DNA from: Nostoc sp. T09
GTDB taxonomy: Bacteria > Cyanobacteriota > Cyanobacteriia > Cyanobacteriales > Nostocaceae
Direction of reading: 5' to 3'
Assembly (NCBI RefSeq): GCF_002154695.1
Contig: NZ_MTAV01000108.1
Location: 49,927-113,926, forward strand
Length of the DNA: 64,000 bases
Part shown: positions 9,428-18,258 of the stretch, one piece after another
How positions within the stretch are numbered: the stretch's first letter is position 1
Layout of the letters: every line of letters begins with the position of its first letter
The notes under the pieces: generated by a model
Seen by the model: the letters and a program-made list of their open reading frames with translations, nothing else
The model's database searches: none
Told to the model about the DNA's origin: nothing
Made by a program: the position numbers and the translations under genes

Positions 9428-12129
9428 TAAAGCAGTTTATTGACGATCCCAGATGCAACGCCATTTTGAGAATCTACGATTGCCGTAGTCGGATTTTGTT
9501 GATGTGTTTCTTCTTTGACTACGCCACGTCCTCTAATTAACCGAATAGCGCGGCTGACACTTTCTGGCAAAATCACGACCAGACTGTTATCTGGAGCCAT
9601 GTCTAAAGCTTTATTGATGGCTTGGGTTTCATCTAAAATGGCTTCAAAACGGCAATTTGGTTTGACTTGGATAATGCCTTTAGTAATCAATTCTGAGGCT
9701 GAACCCCTAGGACGTCCTCTAGTGTCATCATCTTCTTTGACGATGATGTAATCAAAAATATCTGCTGCTAGTTTGCCCAAAGTGACAAAATCTTCGTCGC
9801 GGCGATCGCCAGGGCCTCCAACTACACCAATCCGCTGCCCAGAAGTCCAGTTACGGACGAAAGAACCTACAGCCTCGTAACTCGCTGGGTTGTGAGCATA
9901 GTCGATCAAAGCATGGTAGTTGCCTAAATTAAACAAATTCATTCTTCCTGGCGTTTGACTTACAGAAGCCCGGAATGTCTTCAAGCCAGCGCGAATCTGC
10001 TCAATTGTGACGTTTTGCACAAAAGCTGCCAAACTTGCTGCTAAAGCGTTAGCAATCATAAATGGCGCACGTCCGCCCATTGTCAAGGGAATAGTTTCTG
10101 CCCTTTCGATGCGGTGTGTCCAATCGCCTTTAACAATTGATAGATACCCATTTTCATAAACTGCTGCTACTCCACCCTTTTGAATGTGCTTGCGCACGAG
10201 TTCCGAGTCGGGGTTCATTGTGAAGTAAGCAATATTAGCTTTTGTTTTCTCTGCCATTGCCGCTACTCGGTGATCGTCAGCGTTGAGTACGGCATAGCCA
10301 TCAGGGAATACTGCTTCTGCTACTACACTCTTGAGGTTAGCTAATTGGTCAATGGTATCTATATCGCCTATTCCCAAATGATCGGCAGCAACATTTAACA
10401 CGACACCAACATTTGCGGCTTCAAAACCCAGTCCTGAACGCAGAATGCCGCCACGAGCGCTTTCCAATACTGCTACTTCTACAGTGGGGTCTTGCAAGAT
10501 GAGATGAGCACTTTGCGGTCCCGTATTATCTCCTGCCTCTACTAAGTAATCACCGATATAAGTTCCATCTGTAGTTGTATAACCTACTACTTTACCTGTT
10601 TGCTTGTAGATGTGTGCCAGCAGTCGGGTGGTAGTAGTTTTACCATTAGTACCAGTCACACTCAGGATCGGAATGCAGCTCGATTGTTCATTGGGGAACA
10701 GCATATCCATGACTGCGCCAGCGACGTTGCGGGGAATGCCTTGACTGGGCGCAACGTGCATTCTAAAGCCAGGGGCGGCGTTAACTTCGACAATTACGCC
10801 ATCTACTTCCCTTAAGGGGCGGCTAATATCGGTGGTGACAATATCCAGTCCGGCAATATCCAACCCAATAATCTTGACTACCCGTTGTGCTAGCCAAACG
10901 TTTTCGGGGTGGATTTCATCGGTGCGGTCTAGGGCACTGCCCCCTGTACTTAAGTTAGCTGTGGCTCGCAGATAACAAACTGTACCTTTAGGGAGAACAC
11001 TATTTAGGGTGTAGCCTTGCCTTTCTAGTAGCTGGTAGCTAGTACGGTCGAGTTCAATTTTGGTGAGGATATTATCATGTCCTTCACCACGATTTGGGTC
11101 TTGGTTGGTTTCCTCAATCAGTTCTGCAATGCTAGATCTGCCATTACCAACTACATGGGCTGGTACGCGTTCAGCTACTGCTACAACTTTGCCATCTACC
11201 ACCAATACCCGATGATCTCTTCCAACGTAATAACGTTCAACAATAATTGAGCGAGAAACCTGTCTGGCTGCTTCATAGGCGGCCTCTGATTCTTCCCAGG
11301 TTCTAATATCAATGGTGATACCCCGTCCGTGATTACCATCCAACGGCTTGATGACTATGGGATAACCACCTACATATTCAATAGCTTCTTCTAAATCGTC
11401 CAAGAAATTGATGACTGTACCTTTAGGTACTGGCACGCCAGCAGCAGCGAGGATGCGTTTGGTGGCTTCTTTATCGCAAGCTAGTTCTACTCCCAAAATG
11501 CTGGTGTTGTCGGTCATTGTAGCTTGCATCCGCTTTTGGTTCACGCCATAGCCTAGCTGAATCAAAAAGCGTGCCCCTAGAGCCATCCAGGGAATACCTC
11601 GTTTTTCTGCTTCTTTGATGATCGCTTCTGTTGAAGGTCCCAAAGAAGCATCTCGCCAGAAGTCTTTTAAGTCTTGAATATCTTGCTCTAGCTCTGCTTT
11701 GGGATAACGACCCCGATCGATAATACTTTGGCACAACCGCACTGCTGCTCTTCCAGCATAGCGTCCTGCTTCCTCATTTAAGTACTCAATTACTACCTGG
11801 TAAATGCCAGGTGTAGCTGTTTCGCGGGTGCGGCCAAAGCCTACATGCATACCAGCTAATTCTTGAAGCTCTAGGGCTACATGTTCGACGATATGGCCCA
11901 TCATTGTGCCTTCTCGCACCCGCATTAAAAAACCACCACGACAGCCGGGGGAGCAATAGTGGCCCTCCAGACTTGGCAGCGCCTCTACTAATCCTTCGTA
12001 AAAACCAGGGATTTCATTTGAGGGTGTCTCGGCAAGGTTTTCTAAATCGAGGCGCATGACGATCAGCTTGTGGCGTCGAATGCTCCAGTAGTTTGGGCCG
12101 CGTAAGGTCTGGATCTTGAGGATTCTCAT
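9427..12129 (-). CDS. cphA: Cyanophycin synthetase
   Basis: A 900-aa enzyme that builds cyanophycin, an aspartate backbone with arginine side chains, in the cytoplasm using ATP. It is the nitrogen reserve of cyanobacteria, especially in heterocyst polar plugs. The N-terminal part carries the family motif MRILKIQTLRGPNYWS, then an ATP-grasp domain (PIVIKPLDGNHGRGI). The C-terminal part is Mur ligase-like with P-loop TGTNGKTTTTR and LIDYAHNP. I placed the start at the ATG of MRILK rather than ten codons upstream because the conserved sequence begins there. cphB lies 171 bases upstream on the same strand. Confidence 0.97.
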   Translation of the reverse strand: MRILKIQTLRGPNYWSIRRHKLIVMRLDLENLAETPSNEIPGFYEGLVEALPSLEGHYCSPGCRGGFLMRVREGTMMGHIVEHVALELQELAGMHVGFGRTRETATPGIYQVVIEYLNEEAGRYAGRAAVRLCQSIIDRGRYPKAELEQDIQDLKDFWRDASLGPSTEAIIKEAEKRGIPWMALGARFLIQLGYGVNQKRMQATMTDNTSILGVELACDKEATKRILAAAGVPVPKGTVINFLDDLEEAIEYVGGYPIVIKPLDGNHGRGITIDIRTWEESEAAYEAARQVSRSIIVERYYVGRDHRVLVVDGKVVAVAERVPAHVVGNGRSSIAELIEETNQDPNRGEGHDNILTKIELDRTSYQLLERQGYTLNSVLPKGTVCYLRATANLSTGGSALDRTDEIHPENVWLAQRVVKIIGLDIAGLDIVTTDISRPLREVDGVIVEVNAAPGFRMHVAPSQGIPRNVAGAVMDMLFPNEQSSCIPILSVTGTNGKTTTTRLLAHIYKQTGKVVGYTTTDGTYIGDYLVEAGDNTGPQSAHLILQDPTVEVAVLESARGGILRSGLGFEAANVGVVLNVAADHLGIGDIDTIDQLANLKSVVAEAVFPDGYAVLNADDHRVAAMAEKTKANIAYFTMNPDSELVRKHIQKGGVAAVYENGYLSIVKGDWTHRIERAETIPLTMGGRAPFMIANALAASLAAFVQNVTIEQIRAGLKTFRASVSQTPGRMNLFNLGNYHALIDYAHNPASYEAVGSFVRNWTSGQRIGVVGGPGDRRDEDFVTLGKLAADIFDYIIVKEDDDTRGRPRGSASELITKGIIQVKPNCRFEAILDETQAINKALDMAPDNSLVVILPESVSRAIRLIRGRGVVKEETHQQNPTTAIVDSQNGVASGIVNKLL

Positions 12130-12277
12130 GGGAATAGGTAGATGGAGATTCGGAACCAAAATTCTAGTTTCTTACTGGAATTGACCGCTAAACTGTTTAT
12201 GATGAACAGTTTTTTCTTTTTAAATGTTATTTCTCTGATTTTTCTACAGTAAGAAATAAACCAGCGATCAACTCAGT

Positions 12278-12291
12278 GTAACCTCAGATAC
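12278..12291 (-). promoter_or_regulatory. Candidate NtcA site GTA-N8-TAC upstream of cphA
   Basis: Read leftward, the sequence is GTATCTGAGGTTAC, a perfect GTA-N8-TAC NtcA half-site pair. It is about 150 bases upstream of cphA. A TAN3T-type -10 box (TACTGT) follows 26 bases downstream, where about 22 is typical. NtcA is the global nitrogen regulator of cyanobacteria. Such a motif is expected by chance around a dozen times in 64 kb, so location is the main support. Confidence 0.35.
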
Positions 12292-12300
12292 TCTATTCCG

Positions 12301-13164
12301 TCAGCTGGAGATGCGGTGTACAGCAGGCAGTACAGTCCGCTGGTACAGGTGGAAGCGATCGCCATAGCTGAGGATATGCAGACGTAAATTATGTACAGTT
12401 AAGGGTTCGTTGGCACCTACATGGGGTTCGTTGGTGTGAGTTACCTCCGTGGGATCAACAATTGTGACGCTACCTTTGCCCATAACTTGTAGCCAACCAT
12501 CGCGCTCGAAAACAGCACAAGTATCTTCATCAATACCGATACCTAGGCGATCAGGATGAGCTGCGATCGCACTAATTAATCGCCCCATGCGATTACGGTT
12601 GTGAAAGTGTTGGTCTACAATCACTTCGGGAATAAATCCTAAACCTGTGGCCATATCAACCAAAGAACGGTTTGGTGTCTCCCCACTACCGCCTCCAGCA
12701 ATCATGTGATGCCCCATTACCGCTGCCCCTGCACTGGTGCCTGCTAAGGTAAGTTGCCCTGCCCTAACTCGCTGCCGGACAATTTCCATCACTGGTGTAT
12801 CTGCCAATACGCCACACAGACGCAATTGATCTCCCCCTGTCAAGAAGACTCCGCTACAGGCTTCTAGGGATGCTTTAATCTGAGGGGCTTCGCACTGTTC
12901 CCTTTCGCGAATATCTAAAATCTCAACCTTCTCAGCACCCATTTCTTCAAAAATCCGAATATACCGACCACCAATGATGGCAGGTTCGCGAGAGGCAGAT
13001 GGAATAATTGTAATATAGGCCTTGCTAGCACCAGCACGACCAAAAAAAGTTCTGAGGATATCACGTCCATGAACTTTATCTTCTGCGCCTCCGATAACCA
13101 GAACGGCGGTTTTAGTAGCTTGGGGTGTCCTCATTTCCAGCGATTTAGCTTGTAATTGCGGCAT
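12301..13164 (-). CDS. cphB: Cyanophycinase
   Basis: A 287-aa serine-type exopeptidase (peptidase S51 family) that cuts cyanophycin into beta-Asp-Arg dipeptides in the cytoplasm. The nucleophile motif LAGTSAGAAVMG, GGDQLRL and VDQHFHNRNRMGRL are characteristic. The frame is open to 13248, but the ATG at 13164 (MPQLQAK) has AGGAGA just upstream, and the extra N-terminus looks unconserved. With cphA downstream this gives the synthesis/degradation pair found in diazotrophic cyanobacteria. Confidence 0.96.
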   Translation of the reverse strand: MPQLQAKSLEMRTPQATKTAVLVIGGAEDKVHGRDILRTFFGRAGASKAYITIIPSASREPAIIGGRYIRIFEEMGAEKVEILDIREREQCEAPQIKASLEACSGVFLTGGDQLRLCGVLADTPVMEIVRQRVRAGQLTLAGTSAGAAVMGHHMIAGGGSGETPNRSLVDMATGLGFIPEVIVDQHFHNRNRMGRLISAIAAHPDRLGIGIDEDTCAVFERDGWLQVMGKGSVTIVDPTEVTHTNEPHVGANEPLTVHNLRLHILSYGDRFHLYQRTVLPAVHRISS

Positions 13165-13756
13165 TGTGTTTCTCCTGTCAACAACTTCAGGAGCCATCGC
13201 CTTGGACGGGTTCCCCGGCTTGTGGCGAATGGCATGTGAATATAACAAGGTTCAGTAGCCTGATTGTTTTTAGCACTTTGCTTCTTGGGGAGGACACTTT
13301 TTTGAAGTTTGGATTAGCCATTGCCGCTGCTCCAAATTCTTTGCTCGATCCACACGACGCCTCAGTCTTCATATGTCCGTTGTCCTCAAAGCCAGTACCT
13401 TGTTGTTCACCTGTCCACTTTTGCCAATTTGGCAAAATAGTGCTTGGAGGGCTAAGTGGGGAATAGACTGCGCCCTAGAGTGGGGCAAGCAGGTTTTGAC
13501 AAGCTGTGTTCTGAGGCTGGCTCGATGCATCCTGGAAGTTGTTAACTTAGTTGAGAATATTAATTTAAATGTAGTTGTGACAATATTTAAACATAAATTA
13601 AGTAATTAGAAAAACTTTTGATCCTCCGAAAGATCTAAGTTTTCTGGTACTTTTAGTTACTATTGACAAAGTTTATCTGTAGTTTCAGCAGACATTAGCT
13701 TCTTGTTTTTCCTAGACATACAAATTTAAGATTAGTGTTCTTGAATACGAATAACT
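13165..13756. other. Divergent intergenic region, cphB / trmD
   Basis: No convincing gene. A perfect odd palindrome TTTTGCCAA-T-TTGGCAAAA sits at 13419-13437, a possible operator for the cphBA unit. A GTA-N8-TAC motif lies at 13647-13660, about 97 bases before trmD. Leader and promoters of both transcription units must be here, but I cannot place them firmly. Confidence 0.5.
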
Positions 13757-14485
13757 GTGCGCTTTGATATAGTTACGCTTTTTCCTGACTGTTTTACCTC
13801 TGTTTTGACTTCTGGATTGCTGGCTAAAGCCTTAGCCAAACAGATTGCTCAAGTCAATCTGATTAATCCACGGGACTTTACCACTGATAAGCACCGGAAA
13901 GTGGATGATGAACCCTATGGCGGCGGTGTGGGAATGCTGATGAAGCCAGAACCCATCTTTGCTGCTGTGGAATCGCTGCCGATTCTACCTCAAAGAGAGG
14001 TAATTCTGATGAGTCCACAAGGAGAAACCATCAATCAACCGCTTTTGCGCGATTTGGCTACAAATTATAACCAATTAATTGTCATTTGCGGACATTACGA
14101 AGGAGTCGATGAGCGGGTATTACATTTAGTTACTCGTGAAGTCTCCTTGGGTGATTTTATTCTTACAGGTGGTGAAATACCTGCAATGGCTTTGATTAAT
14201 GGCGTGGTACGACTGCTACCAGGAACTGTAGGCAAGGTAGAGTCACTGACAGCAGAGAGTTTTGAAGAAGGGTTGTTGGATTATCCTCAATACACTCGTC
14301 CGGCAAATTTTCGAGGGTGGAAAGTGCCAGATGTCTTGCTGTCTGGGAATCACGCAGCAATTGCCAGGTGGCGTTACGAACAACAGATTAAAAGAACAGG
14401 CGATCGCCGCCCCGATTTACTGGAAAAATGGAAGCGGGGGAAGGAGGGAGACGAAGGGGACAAGGGAGACAAGGAGAATAATTAG
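13757..14485 (+). CDS. trmD: tRNA (guanine37-N1)-methyltransferase
   Basis: A 242-aa SPOUT (trefoil-knot) methyltransferase that methylates G37 next to the anticodon of several tRNAs and prevents +1 frameshifting. Motifs GGGVGMLMKPEPIF, ICGHYEGVDER and SLGDFILTGGE are all present. It starts at GTG (protein MRFDIVTLFP). The last 17 or so residues (GKEGDEGDKGDKEN) are a low-complexity tail encoded by a purine-rich GGGAGACAAGG-type repeat of the kind found between genes here. ispF follows 40 bases downstream. Confidence 0.96.
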   Translation: MRFDIVTLFPDCFTSVLTSGLLAKALAKQIAQVNLINPRDFTTDKHRKVDDEPYGGGVGMLMKPEPIFAAVESLPILPQREVILMSPQGETINQPLLRDLATNYNQLIVICGHYEGVDERVLHLVTREVSLGDFILTGGEIPAMALINGVVRLLPGTVGKVESLTAESFEEGLLDYPQYTRPANFRGWKVPDVLLSGNHAAIARWRYEQQIKRTGDRRPDLLEKWKRGKEGDEGDKGDKENN

Positions 14486-14525
14486 TATCAATGCCCTATG
14501 CCCTATCACAAGTGACAAATAACAA

Positions 14526-15011
14526 ATGACAAACATACGTATTGGTAACGGCTACGATATTCACCGACTGGTGAGCGATCGCGCTTTAATATTAGGAGGA
14601 GTGAACATTCCTCATGAACTGGGTTTGCTGGGGCATAGTGATGCTGATGTGCTAACCCATGCGATTATGGATGCCATGCTTGGGGCACTATCTTTAGGAG
14701 ATATTGGTCATTATTTTCCTCCCACCGATCCCCAATGGGCGGGAGCAGATAGTTTGGTGCTACTAACTCAAGTACACCAGCTGATTCGCGATCGCGGTTG
14801 GCAAATTGGAAATATTGATTCTGTAGTAGTAGCAGAACGACCAAAGTTGAAACCTCATATTGAAAAGATGCGCGACAAGCTAGCGGCTGTTTTAGAACTA
14901 CAACCGAATCAAATTGGCATCAAAGCTACTACGAACGAAAAATTAGGGCCCGTCGGACGAGAAGAAGGCATATGTGCTTATGCTGTTGTCTTACTGGTAG
15001 CTGCTGATTAA
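14526..15011 (+). CDS. ispF: 2-C-methyl-D-erythritol 2,4-cyclodiphosphate synthase
   Basis: A 161-aa enzyme of the plastid-type MEP isoprenoid pathway. It cyclises CDP-methylerythritol 2-phosphate to MEcPP, leading to carotenoids, phytol and quinones. The zinc ligands D11 and H13 (GYDIHRL) and H45 are present, as is the C-terminal signature [17 protein letters not shown]. Length matches the family. Probably co-transcribed with trmD, although short repeats lie between them. Confidence 0.97.
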   Translation: MTNIRIGNGYDIHRLVSDRALILGGVNIPHELGLLGHSDADVLTHAIMDAMLGALSLGDIGHYFPPTDPQWAGADSLVLLTQVHQLIRDRGWQIGNIDSVVVAERPKLKPHIEKMRDKLAAVLELQPNQIGIKATTNEKLGPVGREEGICAYAVVLLVAAD

Positions 15012-15036
15012 ATTCTTTGTTCGCGTATTTTTAATC

Positions 15037-16821
15037 ATGAAATTTATTACTATCTTGGCTACGATTAAACGTTTTTGGTTACTCATAATTCTGAGCATAG
15101 CAACAGCGCTGACAGTTGCTGCTTGTAACCCATCTAATTTCAAAACAACAGCTGCTCAAGTCCCACAATTAGTAACTAGTATTCTCAGCGATCCTAAAAC
15201 ATTTAACTTTCCTCTAAGTTCTGAGGTTCCAAATATTTTTGGTCTAACTTATGAAGGTTTAATTACTGAAAGTTATGAAACAGGAAAAGTTGAACCTGCT
15301 TTAGCAGAATCCTGGCAAATTTCTGATGACAAATTAAAGATTGTTTTTACCCTGCGTGACAATTTGAAATGGTCTGATGGAAAACCACTAACAGTAGACG
15401 ATGTGGTATTTACCTACAATGATATTTATCTCAACGAAGCAATCCCCACAGATGCCAGAGATGGAATGAGGATTGGTGAAAGTCGCAAGCTACCGACTGT
15501 GAGAAAAGTTGATAATCGGCGGGTTGAGTTTGCTGTTCCAGAACCCTTTGCTCCATTCCTACGTAGCGCTACAGGATACCCAATTTTACCAGCCCACGCA
15601 TTGCGAGAATCAGTAACTACAAAAGACCAAGAAGGTAAACCCAAGTTTCTGTCAAAGTGGAGCGTGGATACTCCACCAGATCAGCTGATCGTTAATGGCC
15701 CTTTTAAGCTAGAGCGATACGATACTAGTCAACGTATAGTTTTCCGGCGCAATCCCTACTACTGGCGCAAGGATGCACAAGGAAAAGCCCAACCTTATAT
15801 CGAAAGAATAGTTTGGCAAATTGTCGAATCAACAGATACATCTTTACTGCAATTTCGTTCTGGTGGTTTAGATACAGTAGGTGTATCGCCAGAGTACTTT
15901 TCGTTGCTGAAAGTGCAAGAAAAACAAGGTAATTTTAAGATATACAATGGTGGACCTGGCTCTGGTACAACCTTTTTAATCTTTAATTTAAATAAGGGTT
16001 CACGAAATGGCAAACCATTAATTGATCCTAAAAAATCACGCTGGTTTAATAATGTAGAATTCCGGCAAGCGGTAGCCTACGCAATCGATCGGCAAACGAT
16101 GATTAACAACACGTTTCGCGGCTTAGGGCAACCTCAAGATTCACCTATTTCTGTACAAAGTCCCTATTATTTTTCACCTAAAGAAGGGCTAAAAGTCTAT
16201 AATTTCAATCCAGAGAAAGCTAGGCAACTGCTAATAAAAGCTGGATTTAAATACAACGAAAAAAATCAGCTAATAGATGCTGAAGGTAATAATGTTCGCT
16301 TCACTTTGCTGACGAATGCTGGGAATAAAATTCGTGAAGCAGTAGGATCGCAAATTAAACGAGATTTGAGCAAGATTGGTATTCAAGTTGATTTTACTCC
16401 ACTTGCATGGAATACATATACAGACAAACTTGCTAATACTTTGGATTGGGAAGCATCTTTGTTAGGTTTAACAGGTGGTTTAGAACCAAATGATGGTGCT
16501 AATGTTTGGTCTCCTGAAGGGGGATTACATATGTTTAATCAAAAACCCCAAGCAGGACAAAAGCCAATACAGAATTGGCAAGTTGCTCCTTGGGAAAAGC
16601 AAATTGGTGAACTTTACATCAAAGCAGCAAGAGAGTTAGACGAAACTAAGCGGAAAGCAATTTATGCGGACACTCAAAAACTCGCTCAGGAATACTTACC
16701 ATTTATTCACTTAGTTAACGCCTATTCGATGTCAGCGGTTCGTAATCGCTTTGAAGGTATCAAATACTCTGGACTTGGTGGCGCATTCTGGAATATTCAT
16801 GAAATCAAAATTACAGATTAG
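15037..16821 (+). CDS. ABC transporter substrate-binding lipoprotein, family 5
   Basis: A 594-aa extracytoplasmic binding protein of the dipeptide/oligopeptide/nickel type (SBP_bac_5). A signal segment (FWLLIILSIATALTVAAC) ends in a lipobox with Cys near residue 30, so it is probably lipid-anchored. The family-typical stretches LAESWQISDD, LRDNLKWSDGKPLT and VEFRQAVAYAIDR are clear. No permease or ATPase gene is next to it, so it is an orphan component and its ligand cannot be told. Confidence 0.9.
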   Translation: MKFITILATIKRFWLLIILSIATALTVAACNPSNFKTTAAQVPQLVTSILSDPKTFNFPLSSEVPNIFGLTYEGLITESYETGKVEPALAESWQISDDKLKIVFTLRDNLKWSDGKPLTVDDVVFTYNDIYLNEAIPTDARDGMRIGESRKLPTVRKVDNRRVEFAVPEPFAPFLRSATGYPILPAHALRESVTTKDQEGKPKFLSKWSVDTPPDQLIVNGPFKLERYDTSQRIVFRRNPYYWRKDAQGKAQPYIERIVWQIVESTDTSLLQFRSGGLDTVGVSPEYFSLLKVQEKQGNFKIYNGGPGSGTTFLIFNLNKGSRNGKPLIDPKKSRWFNNVEFRQAVAYAIDRQTMINNTFRGLGQPQDSPISVQSPYYFSPKEGLKVYNFNPEKARQLLIKAGFKYNEKNQLIDAEGNNVRFTLLTNAGNKIREAVGSQIKRDLSKIGIQVDFTPLAWNTYTDKLANTLDWEASLLGLTGGLEPNDGANVWSPEGGLHMFNQKPQAGQKPIQNWQVAPWEKQIGELYIKAARELDETKRKAIYADTQKLAQEYLPFIHLVNAYSMSAVRNRFEGIKYSGLGGAFWNIHEIKITD

Positions 16822-16855
16822 TCATTGGTCATTAGTCATTGGTGTAATAGCAAAT

Positions 16856-17038
16856 AGCCCCTCAGACTAGAAGTCTGGGGCTAAACAAACAAAGCCTGCC
16901 TCCGCAGGCTCAATATAATCCACGCAAGTGGATTTGGTTTTTATAGCCGCGATTTCTAATCGCCTGGTGTTTTTTCCAAAAGTGGATGCTCCCTTACTGA
17001 CAAAGTGCAAAGTCTCAGCAGAGGAAACTTCTGCTGAG
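16856..17038. repeat. Cluster of five hairpins (Nostoc-type intergenic repeat)
   Basis: Five stems follow one another: 16856-16882 (AGCCCC..AGACT/AGTCTGGGGCT), 16894-16909 (GCCTGC/GCAGGC), 16917-16934 (AATCCAC/GTGGATT), 16949-16963 (GCGATT/AATCGC) and 17014-17038 (CTCAGCAGA/TCTGCTGAG). Similar chains recur between genes in Nostoc genomes. A 65-codon open frame across it on the minus strand is a by-product. It may fold as an RNA leader for larB or be a non-autonomous mobile element. Confidence 0.6.
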
Positions 17039-17078
17039 GCTTTGGAAGAGAGGACAAAGGACAAAGGACTAATTACAA

Positions 17079-17858
17079 ATGACCAATGAAAAAGCTTTGC
17101 GATCGCTCTTAGAAGCGGTTGCTCATGGTAAGGTTAGCCCAGATAAGGCATTAGACTCACTCAAAGACTTAGCCTATGAAAAAGTGGGTGATTTTGCCAA
17201 AATTGACCACCATCGGGCGCTGAGAACTGGTTTCCCTGAGGTAATTTGGGGTTTAGGTAAGACTCCCGATCAGATTGTCCAAATTATAGAGGTAATGCGT
17301 CAGCGTAATCCAGTAGTGATGGCAACTCGAATTGAACCAGCGGTATATACTGCATTGCAATCAAAGGTTAGAGGTTTGCAATACTACGAATTAGCACGAA
17401 TTTGTGCAATTACTCCTGCTGAAATCGAACCCCAGTTTGACGGTGTTATCAGTATTCTATCTGCGGGAACGGCTGATTTACCTGTTGCTGAAGAAGCAGC
17501 AGTGACAGCAGAACTTTCTGGTTTTCGGGTTCAGCGCCTTTGGGATGTTGGAGTTGCAGGTATCCACCGCTTGCTGAGTAATCGCCACGTGATTGAGTCA
17601 GCCTCAGTTTTGATTGTCGTAGCGGGGATGGAAGGCGCATTACCCAGCGTTGTTGCAGGTTTAGCGGATTGTCCTGTGGTGGCTGTACCCACAAGCATAG
17701 GTTATGGTGCAAGTTTTGGCGGGTTAGCACCATTATTGACAATGCTGAACTCTTGTGCGCCTGGAGTGGGTGTAGTCAATATTGATAATGGCTTTGGTGC
17801 AGCAGTTTTAGCAGGGCAAATTTTGCGCACAGCTGAGAAATTGAAGAACATGTATTAA
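17079..17858 (+). CDS. larB: Nickel-pincer cofactor biosynthesis protein LarB
   Basis: A 259-aa protein of the LarB family, related to PurE-type AIR carboxylases. LarB carboxylates and hydrolyses nicotinic acid adenine dinucleotide in the first step to the nickel-pincer nucleotide of lactate racemase. The C-terminal half has the diagnostic stretches LSAGTADLPVAEEA, VVAGMEGALPSVVAGL and TSIGYGASFGGLAPLL. larC, larE and larA are not in the window, so whether the full pathway exists is open. Confidence 0.93.
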   Translation: MTNEKALRSLLEAVAHGKVSPDKALDSLKDLAYEKVGDFAKIDHHRALRTGFPEVIWGLGKTPDQIVQIIEVMRQRNPVVMATRIEPAVYTALQSKVRGLQYYELARICAITPAEIEPQFDGVISILSAGTADLPVAEEAAVTAELSGFRVQRLWDVGVAGIHRLLSNRHVIESASVLIVVAGMEGALPSVVAGLADCPVVAVPTSIGYGASFGGLAPLLTMLNSCAPGVGVVNIDNGFGAAVLAGQILRTAEKLKNMY

Positions 17859-17932
17859 ATATCAGTAGAGCGATCGCTGGACATCACCTAGAAGTAAAGG
17901 TTATGACATAAAAATCTTTTACGTGACTAAGT

Positions 17933-18136
17933 ATGAACTACTTCAGCGATTTACTATCTGAGTTATTTTGGCATTTGCCTCTCAATTCAGTGTTAGCTCA
18001 ATACGTTCACGATGCCAATCTTATGGGGCAGATGCAGCATAGCTGGCAGCACTTTGTCAAGACAGGTCAAATTTGGGCGCTATTGATTGGTTTAATCATT
18101 GGCTTTATCATTCGCAATCTAACTAGCTACGGTTAA
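17933..18136 (+). CDS. Small membrane protein, 67 aa, unknown
   Basis: A short open frame from ATG, MNYFSDLLSELFWHLP, ending with one clear membrane helix (IWALLIGLIIGFIIRNLT). The first half is amphipathic with no signal peptide. It lies between larB and argH on the same strand, 74 bases after larB. I do not recognise a family. The protein-like composition and good membrane helix argue it is real, but there is no strong ribosome-binding site. Confidence 0.6.
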   Translation: MNYFSDLLSELFWHLPLNSVLAQYVHDANLMGQMQHSWQHFVKTGQIWALLIGLIIGFIIRNLTSYG

Positions 18137-18139
18137 AGT

Positions 18140-18236
18140 AATTTAAGATTTAAGATTTTGCGAAAAGTCGGAGCGCCGGCTTCCGGCGATCTGAACTTTT
18201 CAAGACGGATTTATCTAAAATCCAAAATCTTAAATT
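18140..18236. repeat. MITE-like element with 20-bp inverted ends
   Basis: Outer arms AATTTAAGATTTAAGATTTT (18140-18159) and AAAATCCAAAATCTTAAATT (18217-18236) are inverted repeats with two mismatches. Nested inside are GAAAAGT/ACTTTTC and a GCCGG/CCGGC hairpin. The 97-base unit fills the spacer before argH and codes for nothing. An element of the same design is at 42116-42233. Confidence 0.6.
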
Positions 18237-18258
18237 GATTGCCCCACCTTTAACGTTT

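Noticed and set aside
11471-11734. 87-codon minus-strand frame within cphA
   Set aside because: Alternate frame of a clear cyanophycin synthetase; arginine/serine-rich nonsense composition.
13187-13435. 82-codon minus-strand frame upstream of cphB
   Set aside because: It overlaps the cphB ribosome-binding region, contains no recognisable family, and is better explained as spacer.
13647-13660. GTA-N8-TAC (NtcA-like) motif before trmD
   Set aside because: The match is perfect but the -10 spacing is poor and trmD has no known nitrogen link; chance occurrence is likely.
16867-17064. 65-codon minus-strand frame over the hairpin cluster
   Set aside because: It is made of palindromic repeat sequence and has no protein-like pattern or ribosome-binding site.
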